A stretch of DNA of 64,000 nt from the NCBI GenBank assembly GCA_017311185.1, contig JAESUZ010003530.1, positions 1,116,001 to 1,180,000 on the forward strand. The letters are read 5' to 3'. Below are positions 26,834 to 37,650 of the stretch, one piece after another. The translations under genes were made by a program, and so were the position numbers. Positions within the stretch are counted from its first letter, which is position 1. Each line of letters opens with the position of its first letter. The DNA is from Proteles cristata cristata (Eukaryota > Chordata > Mammalia > Carnivora > Hyaenidae). A model generated the notes under the pieces. That model made no database searches and was not told the DNA's origin. It was given only the letters and a program-made list of their open reading frames with translations.

Positions 26834-27543
26834 CTAGAAAATGAAAGTATTAAAATGAACTGGAAACTATTAAAATGAACTGGAAAGACTAGAAATGAGC
26901 TGTTAAAAATCCAAGCTATTCTTATTAAGCTATAGTGCCCACAGCATAACCAGTTATTACTGCCTGGAATTGCACATACTGTACCAAGATGATTAATGAG
27001 CCTCCAAGATAAAAATTAAGCACTACTGAGAGAGTCATAAGGGTAGTTTGAGAGAACATACAGAGTACAGCCGTAAAATCGTCATCCGGACACACTGGAA
27101 TCCTCTTACCTAACTCCACACAAACTGTAGCATATGAAGCAATAATGCGAAGAGTCTGTGGTCTTTTCTAAGCAGGCAGGTGAAGAGCCAGTAAAAAAGA
27201 TTTATGACAGTCTACAACCCTTGATTCCATCTGCATCCTCTAAGCGTTTTTTAAAGTATTTTAAGTTTTATCTAATTCGGTATCTAGGTAGAATATTGGA
27301 AAAGTTTTTCTTCTACAATTGTCAGATTTCCTAAAATTTCATGTGAAGAGCCAGTAATAAAGTTGATGGTATCTACACGCTTTCCAAATCGATTTTAGGG
27401 AAGTGATGACAACAGTCAGAAATTCATTTTGCAGAGTATCCTTTATCTTTCTCACAGAGTAAGTTTTGTGTACTGCCAACTAGAACCTCCAAAGATTATC
27501 TGAAAGGATCGAGTCCATGTGTCCTTTAAAACCAAGAGAACTA

Positions 27544-27757
27544 GGGGTGCCTGGGTGGCTCAGTTTGGTAAGCATCTAATTGCAGTTCGTGGGTTCAAGC
27601 CCCATGGTGGGCTCTGTGCTGACAGCTCAGGCTGGGAGCCTGCTTTGGATTCTGTGTGTCCCTCTCTCTCTGCTCCTCTTCCACTCATGCTCTATTGCTC
27701 TCTCTCTCTCAAAAATGAACATTAAAAAATATTTTTTAATTAAAAAAAAAATAAAAG
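27544..27757 (+). mobile_element. CAN-SINE
   Basis: GGGGTGCCTGGGTGGCTCAG head, CT tract and ATTAAAAAATATTTTTTAATT tail. Confidence 0.9.
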
Positions 27758-27921
27758 CTCCAGAACTAGAGTAAAATACATCCAGTATTATTCCCAAATC
27801 ATTTACAGCAAAGTATGGCAGGAGGCCAGATACTGGCCTGCCCCTGACCTGGGCAGCTTCATTGAAATCTACCCTTACTGACCCACAGGCTATACCTTGT
27901 AAAACCATCTCTCTTTTAAAA

Positions 27922-28172
27922 AAAATTTTTTTTAACTAAAAAAAATTTTTTTTAATGTTTATTTCTTTTTGAGAGAGCAGAGACAGAGACAGAAACAGAG
28001 TCAGAGAGGGAATGGGGAAGGCACAGAGAGAAAGGGAAACACAGAATCCAAAGCAGGCTCTAGGCTCTGAGCTGTCAGCACACAGCCCAATGAGGGACTC
28101 GAACTCAAAACCTGTGAGGTCATGAGCTGACCTGAAGTTAGACTTTTAACCGGCTGAGCCACCCAGGCACCC
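27922..28172 (-). mobile_element. CAN-SINE with TSD, minus
   Basis: ACCATCTCTCTTTTAAA on the left and ACCATCTCATCTTTTAAA on the right. The long T/A-rich tail includes a duplicated AAAAAAATTTTTTTT unit. Confidence 0.9.
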
Positions 28173-28205
28173 CACCATCTCATCTTTTAAAAAGTACTGG
28201 TTGGG

Positions 28206-28334
28206 GGGGCGCCTGAGTGGCTCAGTCAGTTGAGCATCTAACTCTTGATTTCAGCTCAGGTCATGATCTTCTCAGCTAATGGGATGGAGCCCCACATCAG
28301 GCTCTGCGCCAACAGTCTAGAACCTGCTTGGGAT

Positions 28335-28378
<44 letters not shown>

Positions 28379-28458
28379 GCCCCCCACCCACCCCTACACA
28401 CATACATGCACACGTTCTCTCTCACTCTCTCTCAAAATGAATAAATTAAAAAAAATAA
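28206..28458 (+). mobile_element. CAN-SINE with expanded CT tract
   Basis: Head GGCGCCTGAGTGGCTCAG. A perfect CT run of about 18 units lies at 28340-28375, longer than in the other copies. Confidence 0.9.
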
Positions 28459-28655
28459 AAGTACCTTTTGGGGAAGGATAACAGGCCCAAGGGCCCTTGG
28501 CCCCTCACACATGGAAAATGTATCTCAATTTAGGGCCAGGAGTCTCATTTCTTAACTGCCCTTATTTATACATCCTCTATCCCATTACCCCCAGACCAGA
28601 GTTAGCAGGTATTCTCTTACTTCATTTCTTATATAAAGGAGGCAAACATTTTCAA

Positions 28656-28847
28656 GTTTTTAAAGTGTATTTATTTTTGAGAGAGAGAGAGACAGAGACA
28701 GAGTGTGAGTGGGGAAGGAGCAGAGAGAGAGGGAGACAGAATCTGAAGCAGGCTCCAGGCTTTGCTGACAACACAGAGCTTGATGTAGGGCTTGATCTCA
28801 CAGACCTCAAGATGAGACGCTTAACTGACTGAGCCACCCAGGCACCC
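28656..28847 (-). mobile_element. CAN-SINE with 20-bp TSD, minus
   Basis: AAGGAGGCAAACATTTTCAA ends at 28655 and AAGGAGGCAAGCATTTTCAA covers 28848-28867, one mismatch. Confidence 0.93.
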
Positions 28848-29302
28848 AAGGAGGCAAGCATTTTCAATGATTAAGTTTAAGAAATCCAATTGCTCTCCAT
28901 TTTCCTACTGGGGACGAAGGCTTGTGAACAGGGAAACTGTCGAAGTAAAAAAACCTAATAACATTTATAAAGAATAAGAAATATACTTATTTAATTTCAG
29001 GTCGTTTCTATACCATACCTTTATTATCTTTGAAAAACCAGCCAAACTCAAAATGAATAGAAAGTGTGTCCCAAAATATTGGGCACAGTACTGTCATGTA
29101 TAAGTGCTTTCATAAAGAAGATACAGTTCAACCTGGAAAAATGATTTCTAAAACAGTCCCTTTACAAACACCTCCTGCCCGAGTTAACGTGCAGAACATC
29201 ACAGAAGCAACGTGAGCTTCTGAACATCCAAGCTAATTGCAGCGAGAGCCGCAGAAGAAATGTGACGTCTACCCACCGCCCAGATACCACCCTACGAGCC
29301 TT

Positions 29303-29304
29303 GC
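29303..29304 (-). other. TXNRD1: Non-canonical GC splice donor
   Basis: The sense strand reads CTAAGGCAAGGC across the junction. AAG/GCAAGG is the consensus context in which U2-type GC donors are tolerated. The codon frame (AAG then GAG) requires this exact position. Confidence 0.88.
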
Positions 29305-29427
29305 CTTAGCTGCTGCCAGTCCCCCGGAGCCGCCTCCGATGATGATGAGGTCATAGTCATAGGACTCAGGAAGATCCTCCGAGCCATTCATTTTTAGTAG
29401 CTTTTGAAGTCTGCCCTCCTGATAAGC
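29305..29427 (-). CDS. TXNRD1: TXNRD1 coding exon with FAD dinucleotide fold and core start Met
   Basis: A 123-base exon, 41 codons, phase 0 on both ends (residues 103-143 of the long form). The acceptor is TTCTTTAG at 29429-29428. The donor is the non-canonical GCAAGG. The peptide begins [20 protein letters not shown] and ends [22 protein letters not shown] is the FAD-binding glycine motif. The Met in KMNG is the start of the classical 499-residue cytosolic enzyme, so translation can begin here in transcripts with non-coding first exons. Upstream codons join either the glutaredoxin exon or the 31579-31884 exon. Confidence 0.98.
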
Positions 29428-29774
29428 CTAAAGAAAAGGAAGAGGAAATAACTGAACTTAAAAGCAGCAATGTCCGAAAAGTTTTGTGAGAAAACCTTTC
29501 TCTGAAAAAAAGCAAAGGAAAACTTCTGTTTAACTTATGTTACAGCACACAAGAAGAAAATGTTCATCCCTCTTTTCAAGTGGTGATCGATGATTTGCGT
29601 ATCGTTAGAGCTGCCCTAATTCCTTTTCGCATCACAGAGCTAAGCGTGAAGTGCTCATATAGTATATCTACATGTTAGATCCTGACATTCCAACAAAATC
29701 AACTTAGTCCTAAATTAAGTAGATCATCAGTCCTTTCCTAGAATTATTATACTAGCTTTTAAATTTGGTTTTTA

Positions 29775-30223
29775 GGGGCACCTGGATGGTTCAGTCAGTT
29801 AACCAGTCAACTCCAGCTCGGGTCATGATCTCGCAGTCTATGTGTTCGAGCCCCATGTCAGGCTCTGTGCTGACAGGCGGAGGGAGCCTGCTTCAGATTC
29901 TGTGTTTCCCTCTCTCTGTGCCCCGCCCCCGATCAAGTTCTGTCTCTGTCTGAAAAATAAACATTAAGGGGTGCCTGAGTGGCTTAGTCAGTTGAGCATC
30001 TGACTTTCGCTTGGGTCATGATCTCGTGGTTCGTGGGTTTGGGCCCCACGTCGGGCTCTGTGCTGACTGCCAGCTCAGAGCCTGGAGCCTGTTTTGGAGT
30101 CTGTGTCTCCCTCTCTCTCTGACCCTCCCCTGTTCACGCTGTCTCTCTCTCTCTCTCTCCTAGAAATAAATAAAAATATTTAATAAAAAATAATAAACAT
30201 TAAAAATTTTTTAAAAAATAAAC
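29775..30223 (+). mobile_element. Compound SINE: one CAN-SINE with another in its tail
   Basis: The outer element is flanked by AAATTTGGTTTTTA at 29761-29774 and 30224-30237. Its tail at AATAAACATTAA is split by the element at 29968-30191. Confidence 0.92.
29968..30191 (+). mobile_element. Inner young CAN-SINE
   Basis: Bounded by AATAAACATTAA at 29956-29967 and 30192-30203. It carries the CTTTCGCTTGGGTC and CTGACTGCCAGCTC markers of the young subfamily. Confidence 0.9.
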
Positions 30224-30355
30224 AAATTTGGTTTTTAAAATACTTGTATGTTTTTAATAAAACTATCAATAACCATTTGGCAGTCATCTTTATTTTCTAG
30301 TCAAAGGTACAGTAAAAAGAGGGCTAAGTTCTCAGATTACGATAGGGGCCTGGTA

Positions 30356-30556
30356 GGAGTGCCTGGATGGCTCCGTTGGTTGAGGGTCCGGCTTTGGATC
30401 AGGTCGTAATCTCACAGTTCTGGAGTTTGACCCCCACATTGGGCTCACTGCTGTCAGCCTGTCAGCGCAGAGCCTGCTTCAGATGCTCTATTCCCCTCCT
30501 CTGCCCCTCCCCAACTTGCGCTCCCCCAAAAAATAAATATTTTAAAAAGTATATAT
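30356..30556 (+). mobile_element. CAN-SINE with perfect TSD
   Basis: ATAGGGGCCTGGTA at 30342-30355 and 30557-30570. Body diverged. Confidence 0.92.
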
Positions 30557-30709
30557 ATAGGGGCCTGGTAAATAGCAACTAAAACAGATTAGCCAAGTAC
30601 TTAAGACTTTTCTACACTGATCAGGTAAAAATCAGAACAAAATCATTAATTGACATTTACCTACATGGAAAGTTAAATATAAAAGTCCCTGCTTTTCCAA
30701 GGCATTTTA

Positions 30710-30918
30710 TTTATTTGTTTTATGTTTATTTATTTTTGAGGGAGAGAGCATGTGTGAGGTGGGGGTAAGGGTAGACAGAGAAGGAGACACAGAATCTGAA
30801 GCAAGCTCCAAGCTCTGAGCTGTCAGCACAGAGCCTGATATGTGGCGTGAACTCACGAGCCATGAGATCATGACCTGAGTCAGTTGAACGCTTAACTGAC
30901 TGAACCACCCAGGCGCCC
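30710..30918 (-). mobile_element. CAN-SINE with TSD, minus
   Basis: TCCAAGGCATTTTA (30696-30709) and TCCAAGACATTTTA (30919-30932). Confidence 0.92.
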
Positions 30919-31019
30919 TCCAAGACATTTTATATAAGCAAAGAAATAAAAAGTGGGGGAGGGTGTGGGAGGCTAAATAAATAAGCATGAGTCTGTAAAG
31001 CTTACTTCTTTTTTTAAAT

Positions 31020-31144
31020 GTATTTTACATTTTTTTAAATGTATTTTTTTAGTTTAAGTAATCTCTCCACCCAACATGGGGCTCTAACTCACAACCCTGA
31101 GATCAAGAGCCACATGCTTCACCCACCGAGCCAGCCAGGCACCC
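31020..31144 (-). mobile_element. Short CAN-SINE variant, minus
   Basis: Head ending GAGCCAGCCAGGCACCC, no CT tract. AAAGCTTACT copies lie on both sides. Confidence 0.82.
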
Positions 31145-31336
31145 ATAAAGCTTACTGCTTTAATATACCTACAAACGAGGTCTCCTATGTTAGTTTCCAT
31201 GTACTTGGCACATAACAGGCTTTATAATATAAATATTATAGACTGTTAATTTTAAAAACCATTTCATTCCACTAGGTTTTATACACATTAGTTATGTTTC
31301 ATATTAGCTTGGAACACTGTTTTGGTGAATTTTTTT

Positions 31337-31443
31337 TAAGGAGGCGTCACTCCCAGAGCAGGGCTTGAACTCATGACCCTGAGATCCAGTCCTGAGCTAA
31401 CAACAAGAGTCAGATGCCTAACCAACAGTGCCAACCAGGTACC
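31337..31443 (-). mobile_element. Short CAN-SINE variant, minus
   Basis: Ends GTGCCAACCAGGTACCT. CTGTTTTGGTG and CTGTTTCGGTG flank it. Old copy. Confidence 0.78.
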
Positions 31444-31578
31444 TCCTGTTTCGGTGGTAGTTTTAGTATCACCTTTTATTAAAACAAAAATGTGTGCTCA
31501 ATGTTATACCAGCACCAAAAAAGTGTTTTTAAAAGTCAAGTTTTAATCTTAATAACCAATGGAAGTCCCCACACTTAC

Positions 31579-31884
31579 CGGGCCAGATTCCACATTTTTC
31601 TCCTGCCTACCAGCAGCTGCGGGGGGCGAAGGATGGAGCTTAGGGTGGGTGCAGCAGGATGCAGGGGACGCGGGAGGGAGCGCAGCAGAGGAAGGGGCAG
31701 GAAGGGGCACGGCACCGTGGCTGCCCCCTGGCAGCGTGGCAGGTAGCCCTGCCGGCTCAGGGACGTAAGGGACTGCACGTGGACACCAGCAACCACAGGG
31801 GCAAGACGGCATCAACCTGACCGTCTGTACAAAAGGCCTGAGGTGAGAGGCCGGTACACACAGCCAGTATTCACTGACTGGCAT
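31579..31884 (-). CDS. TXNRD1: TXNRD1 alternative N-terminal coding exon (long isoform)
   Basis: On the minus strand an ATG in an ideal Kozak context (GCCGCCATGC) opens a 102-codon frame that ends exactly in phase 0 at the donor GTAAGTG (31578-31577). It therefore runs in frame into [15 protein letters not shown] at 29427. The first residues, MPVSEYWLCVPASHLRPFVQ, then TVRLMPSCPCGCWC, align with the start of the long mouse TrxR1 isoform (MPVDDCWLYFPAS, FVQTV, a Cys-rich CPNCCW, and RQEKN near the end; here RQEKNVESGP). With the missing last exon the product would be 613 residues, as in mouse. The middle is Pro/Ala/Ser-rich and probably disordered. An acceptor (CCCCCCACAG) at 31918-31917 suggests the exon continues upstream to 31916 as 5' UTR. 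Confidence 0.85.
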
Positions 31885-31916
31885 GGCGGCAAGGACTCCT
31901 CCTTCAACACAAGGCG
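31885..31916 (-). other. TXNRD1: 5' UTR part of alternative TXNRD1 exon
   Basis: Between the pyrimidine-rich acceptor TTTTCCCCCCACAG and the ATG at 31884. No in-frame stop separates the acceptor from the ATG, so the exon would be open throughout. A promoter close by is also possible. Confidence 0.55.
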
Positions 31917-32053
31917 CTGTGGGGGGAAAAGAAGTTGGTAACGATAGCCACTCAGACCACAGGATCAATGCAAGCTTCGGGCAACGAGCATCCCTCTCTA
32001 GCTGGTCTCCAGGAGCAAAGGGTGACTCACTGACTTAAAAGAATTAATGAATA

Positions 32054-32275
32054 GGGGTGCCTAGGTGGCTCAGTCGGTTGAGTGTCTGACTTTGGCTCAG
32101 GTCATGATCTCACGGTTCATGGGTTCGAGCCCCGTGTCGGGCTCTGTGCTGACGGCTTAGAGCCTGGAGCCTGTTTCGGATTCTGTGTCCCTCTCTCGCT
32201 CTGCTCCTTCCCTGCTCATTCTCTGTCTCTCTCACTCTCTCAAGGATAAATAAACATTAAAAATTAAAAAAAAAA
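32054..32275 (+). mobile_element. CAN-SINE with perfect 17-bp TSD
   Basis: AAAAGAATTAATGAATA ends at 32053 and recurs at 32276-32292. The body is close to the family consensus. Confidence 0.95.
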
Positions 32276-32904
32276 AAAAGAATTAATGAATAAATGCAGC
32301 TAGATTTCCTTTTGGAAAAATAACCTATTACCATTTTTCATCTCGGCCTCAATTTTATCTGCAAGTTCCGGACACAGACAGTGCCAGGAGGCCGGCACTG
32401 GCTGTCTAAATGAAAACTATCCATTTCATAACCACCCCCAGCAACATTATCCACCAGAACAAAGGAAAGAAAATGCACTGTCATGCTGAAAAGCCACCAA
32501 TGTATAATCTGTTCTGTCCTGAAACTCCGGACCATACCTGATTCTTATTCGAGCTTAAAGTCAAACTGCATCAACCAGAGTACAGATTTTACTAAGAAAA
32601 TCTGTGAGCCTGAACACTTTTGACTCTAAAAGCACAACAGTAAGACACAGGCAACTAAAGCAGTCTGCCGACCCCAGAACTAAACATGGTGTTTTAAAAT
32701 TTTAATCCAACTTAAAACTGAAATTGCTCTCCTTAAGGTCCAAGTGGTTTGCCACCTAAAATATAAACAGACAGCAGAATACAGCTCCCCCAGTGTCAAA
32801 GAGGAGCACACAGACAGCTAAGAGAGAAGAGAAAAATGCCCCCCTACATCCTCCTCCAATGATTGTCAGAAATGGTGGCCACGGACTCTAGTGCCTGATA
32901 AAGA

Positions 32905-33352
32905 ACAAGAATTCTCAAACTTTTAGTCTCTAATTTAGTCTCTAAATTTTTAAAATTTACAACTTTTTAGTTGTAAGCCCTCACAACCTTAAATTTTTTA
33001 GGACCCCAAAGACCTGTGGTTAATGTGAGGTGTATTTATCACTTTTAGTGTATTGGAAACTAAAACTAAGAAATTTTAATATTAAAATATCTTAATTAAA
33101 TACGTTAAGCATTACTGTTAAACATACTTGTTAAAAATAATTTTTTTAATTAGTGTCAGTACAAGTCTCCTTAATGTCGGTCTTAATAAAAGACAGCTCA
33201 TATCTTTTTTTTCCTGCATTCAGTCTGTTACGACATCATCTGTCTGGAAAACCCCAAGGTAGACTTGTGAAGGAATTAGAGGAGACTTCATGGGCTTCCT
33301 GTTAGGGCTGCGGAAAGTGCCCAGAAGACCTCACTTTGAGAACCACTGCTAG
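32905..33352 (+). repeat. Probable hAT-like relic
   Basis: It starts near AAGAATTCTCAAACTTTTAG and ends CTTTGAGAACCACTGC. The ends are roughly inverted copies, as in Charlie-type elements. Low certainty. Confidence 0.4.
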
Positions 33353-33639
33353 AGGACAAGAGTGTAACTACACAGCACCTCACACCTATCGCCTAGCGGG
33401 TGTTTGCCAGGCTTACTTGCTGGATGTTCTTCTGCTTCTTGGGAAGAAGGCCTATTCCCACTCCTACCCCTAGTGAAACACTGCTCCAGACTCACCTCTG
33501 AAAAGGCACAACATAGTAAACAATTCAAGTGTTCCAGATTTCTTCAGAATTAGAAGAATTTTTATGTTCCTCCCCACCAAACGTGATTCATATCCACTGA
33601 GCACAGACATGTACTGGTTTTTCTTATTTTACATCAGCT

Positions 33640-33800
33640 CTGGTGTTGAACTGACTTGGGTTAAAACGCTTGCTCTACCACTCTCTAAGCTAGGTGACTT
33701 GGGCTGATCACCTCATCCTCAGGGAGTCTGTTCTTTCATTTTGTAAAATGAAGTTAACATACCCTTGTACTGCACCAAATGGCAGGGCTTAAGTGAAATA
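33640..33800 (+). repeat. MIR-like relic
   Basis: Shows the CTTGCTCTACCACTCTCTAAGCTAGGTGACTTGGG and TTTTGTAAAATGAAG phrases of MIR. Confidence 0.7.
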
Positions 33801-34399
33801 ATGCATTTTGGCACGGTGGCTGGTAGGAAAAATCTCTTTAGGTTACTAGTGTCCCCCTTCCCAGAGAAGGAAACCTGTGTGGTCAGAAAGCTCCTGGACT
33901 GTTTAACAGATGTTCCCTGCGCTTCCCTGTGCCACATCTCACCTGAACTGCCCTCTTCCCATCAAATCCTGACACAGCACATAAGCAGGAAGTAAACACC
34001 AATGTTATATTATTTTTATTCAATGCACACAAACACATGACCTGTTAAAGCATTCCTTCAGGGGTTGGGGAGGTGGGTTCTTTTACCAGCATTCTATGAC
34101 TCTAATATACTATCCATTTCTTCCAGTAAGGTCTTCCTAAAGTTCCCAAACAACATTCTCCTGTTGTTTCTTGTAACTCCATTAACACATATCGTACCCT
34201 AGGGAGACAGAGGGAGATTTCACTACTGTAGTAAATGTGAAGACAAACTTAAGAAATTGCACTGGCATCTTTGAAAATGGAGGAAGACACTGTAAATCCA
34301 GTAATACAGGTGGCCTCTGAAATGGACAAGAAAACAGATACTCCCCTCGGAGCCTCGGCAGAACCAGCCCTGCTGACACCTTGCTTTTAGCCCAGAGAA

Positions 34400-34508
34400 A
34401 CAGATACGAGACTTTCAACCTCTAGAACCATAAGGTAACAAGTTTTCTGTTGTTTTAAGCCACTAAAAGTTGGGTAATTTGTTACAGCAGCAATTGGACA
34501 CTAATACA
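34400..34508 (+). repeat. MaLR (MLT1-like) LTR 3' end
   Basis: GTTTTAAGCCACTAAAAGTTGGGTAATTTGTTACAGCAGC followed by ACTAATACA is the typical terminus of an MLT1-type LTR. There is no associated coding region. Confidence 0.6.
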
Positions 34509-36095
34509 CCCACTAAAATATAAATTCCCTAAGAAGATGGTCGATCCTGTCTACCACTTTTCCCCCAGTGCCCAGACCAGTCTCTGGTACAGTGAACACT
34601 CAAACGATTGCTAAGTAACAAGTACTAATTCCAATCACTTGATAACGGATTCCCCAAGACAAAGGCAAAAGCATGAGGAAGACTTAAAGTGAATGAACCA
34701 TGACAGAGACGTCACCCCTAAAGGAGGAGACAGCACAGAATTTCTGACCCTGAGAGTGAGGCCCTAATATGAGGGCTCATCCCTGAGCCAGACACTGTGC
34801 TAGAAGTTTTGTATATATTATCCCATCTAATCTGCACAATATCCTTCCAATATGCTCATCTCATAAACAACATAGAAGCCCTTCGAGATGAAGAAACTTG
34901 CCTGATGAATTAAGAATTGAACCCGGGAGTAACTGGTTACAAACCTCTTGCTTTTCTTACTAACCCATACCCAGGAACTCACATTTCAAAGTACAGCCAA
35001 CCCTCCAGCAACACGGGTTTCAAATGCAGTCCACTAATACGCAGCTTTTTCAAAAACTACAGAGTTATAAATGTATTTCTCTTCCTCTCAGTATTATGAT
35101 CTTCCTATTTTCTCTAGCTTCCTTTATTGCAGAATATACAACACATATACAAAATAGGTTTTAATTGACTGTTTATGTTAACGGTAAGACTTCTGGTCAA
35201 CAGCAGGCTATTAGTTAAGTTGCGGGGGAGTCAAAAGTTATACTTGAATTTTTGACTGTGCAGGGGGGATGGTGTCACTAACCTCCTCATTGTTTAAGAG
35301 TCAACTGTACTTGTCACATACATTTTCTAATTTTATCTTTATTGTAAACTTAAGAGATAGGTGTTATTCCCACTTAGCAAATCAAAAACCTAGTTTACAG
35401 GTTCACTAATTTCCCCAAAGTCTCTAACTAGAATGTTAAGTCAGGATTTGATTCCAGGTGCTTTGATCAGAAAGAGATTCTGTTACACAATAAAGTTCTA
35501 GTTAAAAATTCTTTCTGTAATATTCTCCTAAATTTCAGTTGATTTTATTGAATCTGTGAAATTTAAGCCCCTGTAATTATATTCCTGGGAAACCAGCAGA
35601 TCTGCAGTTTGCCTCATACCTAATCTCTGTAATTATCTATTGGTCAATTCTTTTTTCCTTCAAGGTAAGCTGTCACTTTAATTTCAAAGTGATGTAGCAG
35701 CTAAGGTGGTCACAGTAAACACAGAAACAAGTGGTCATGATTTAGATTTTAAAAGCTGTTAACTTTAGAGAAGGTCCCAAAAATTACTTTCCCCTCAAAT
35801 CCATACATTCTCTATTAATGCTTTTAGTCAAGTCTACAATACTCTGTAAAGACACTGAGCAATTAGCAGAGCAATTGAGTGAGGAATAAAAAAATGAGGC
35901 AGAATTCTCTTGCTACTCAAAAATTCTTTTCCTTTAATGGCAAATCTCTGGAAAACCCAAGGAACTTTGTTGCCACAGACAGGCTAAAATGAAGATCAGT
36001 GAAACCAAATGAAACTTCCATGACTTAACAGTCATCAAATCAAAGGGTGGCAGACACCAGGAAGGTTAGAATTTCTTCATGAAAAAGGGGAAAGA

Positions 36096-36285
36096 GGGGT
36101 GCCTGGGAGGCTCAGTCAGTTAAGCATCTGATTTGATTTGGGCTCAGGTCCTGATGTTTGAGCTCTGCATTGGGACTCACAGTGTGGAGCCTGAGATTCT
36201 TGCTCTTTCTCTCTCTCTCTCTCTGTCTCTCTCTCTCTCTGGCCCTCCCCTGCATCCCCATGCTCCCTCTCTCTCAAAATAAATA
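36096..36285 (+). mobile_element. CAN-SINE
   Basis: GGGGTGCCTGGGAGGCTCAG head and CT tract. The tail passes directly into an (AGG)n repeat. Confidence 0.88.
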
Positions 36286-36336
36286 GAGGAGGAGGAGGAG
36301 GAGGAGGAGGAGGAGGAGGAGGAGGAGGAGGAGGAG
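36286..36336 (+). repeat. (AGG)n microsatellite at a SINE tail
   Basis: About seventeen uninterrupted AGG triplets begin where the SINE tail AAATAG ends. They probably grew out of the A-rich tail. Confidence 0.92.
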
Positions 36337-36361
36337 AAGAGGGGAAGGAATGGCTACTTTA

Positions 36362-36598
36362 TTTTTTAATTTTTTAATGTTTATATGTTTTTAAGAGAGA
36401 GAAAAGGAGGGAAGGCGAGAGAGAGGGAGGGAGAGAGCACACAAGTGAGCACACAGCAGAGGAGACACAGAATCCAAAGCAGGCTCCAGGCTCTGAACTC
36501 TCAGCATAGAGCCCAATGCGGGGCTCAAACTCAAACCGTGAGATCATGACCTGAGCCGAAGTCGGACTGTTTAACCAACTGAGCTACCCAGGTCCCCC
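36362..36598 (-). mobile_element. CAN-SINE with perfect TSD, minus
   Basis: AGGAATGGCTACTTTA at 36346-36361 and 36599-36614. Confidence 0.94.
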
Positions 36599-36899
36599 AG
36601 GAATGGCTACTTTAGAAAACAGCTGAACGAGCTTCATGAGAATTTTCTATTTTGGCTAAAAACCTCAACTATTACTGAAGAACCTGCCCCCAAATCACAT
36701 TAGGATCACTCCTGTCCATCTTGATGTCATTTATTCAGTCTTTGGACTTTCTTTCCCTGTACCACACAAGACTCAGTAGGAAAGTTTATGGTTACTTCTG
36801 TGCAAGACAGATACTTATCCACTTGCCAAATAACGCCTAATGGCAAAATCCACTACTACCAAGGATTAAGTTCCTATAGGGATGAAAAAAAGCAGCCTG

Positions 36900-37075
36900 G
36901 GGGCTCCTGGGTGGCTCAGTCAGGTAAGCGGCCACTCTCAGTTTCAGCTCAGGTCATGATCTCAGTTCATGAGTTCAAGTCCCACGTGCTCTGCACGGAC
37001 AGCTTGAGGCCTACTTCCAATTCTGTCTGCCCGAACCCTGCTCACGGTCTCTCTCAAAATAAATAAGTAAACTTC
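36900..37075 (+). mobile_element. CAN-SINE
   Basis: GGGGGCTCCTGGGTGGCTCAG head, shortened CT section, AAATAAGTAAACTT tail. Confidence 0.87.
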
Positions 37076-37077
37076 AT

Positions 37078-37274
37078 TTTTAATGTTTACTTATTTTTTT
37101 AAGAGAGGAAGTGTGAGTGGGGGAGGGACAAAGAGAGAGGGGGACAAAGGATCTGAAGTAGACCCTGCGCTGACAGCAGCAAGCCAGATGCAGGGCTCCA
37201 ACTCCCGAAAGCTCATGACCTGAGCTGAAGTCCGGACAAGGACGCTCAACTGACTGAGCCATCCAGGTGCCCCA
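37078..37274 (-). mobile_element. CAN-SINE, tail-to-tail with the previous copy
   Basis: Minus copy whose tail abuts the tail of the SINE at 36900-37075. The head ends GAGCCATCCAGGTGCCCC. The pair forms an inverted arrangement. Confidence 0.88.
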
Positions 37275-37302
37275 GATAAATAAACTTAAAAACAGAAACA
37301 GC

Positions 37303-37375
37303 CTATGGGCAACTCAGTCCATAGAGCAAGTGACTGGATCTCCAGGTCCTGAATTCAAGCCCCACATACAGCATG
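37303..37375 (+). mobile_element. Old short CAN-SINE fragment
   Basis: CTATGGGCAACTCAGTCCATAGAGCAAG...AATTCAAGCCCCACATACAG is a decayed tRNA-like head. A GGGA-rich simple repeat follows. Confidence 0.6.
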
Positions 37376-37650
37376 GGGAGGGAGGGAGGGAGAGTAGGGA
37401 GGAAGGAAGGGGAGAAAGAGAGACAGAGCAAGCAGCTTACAAATAGACATGCACTCCACCTTCAAAATTGTATTCCTAAAGACCCAAATTTTTGGCATAA
37501 CTTCTAAGTAAGACTGTAATTCATAACTGAAAGCAACAATAAGAAAAAAGTCTTTATGGTGAACTAAAGAACATATGGGCAAATTATGTATTTCAGCGTA
37601 AAGAGAGATAATTTCAACACATTTAAAGCCCTAATAAGAAACACAAAATT

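Larger units (their letters stand above)
26834..29304 (-). other. TXNRD1: TXNRD1 GC-AG intron (2.5 kb)
   Basis: The only junction here without a GT donor. The exon ends AAG and the intron begins GCAAGG (29304-29299), with acceptor TTTCTAG at 26835-26834. It contains four SINEs (27544-28847). No GT donor that keeps frame lies nearby. Confidence 0.88.
29428..31578 (-). other. TXNRD1: Intron between alternative exon and core, SINE-rich
   Basis: It contains two nested SINEs (29775-30223), three further SINEs and two short SINE variants. The donor GTAAGTGTGG at 31578 is strong. No other exon is seen. Confidence 0.75.

Noticed and set aside
31492..31768. Plus-strand frames at the alternative TXNRD1 exon
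   Set aside because: Shadows of the minus-strand exon, which alone has Kozak, donor and homology support.
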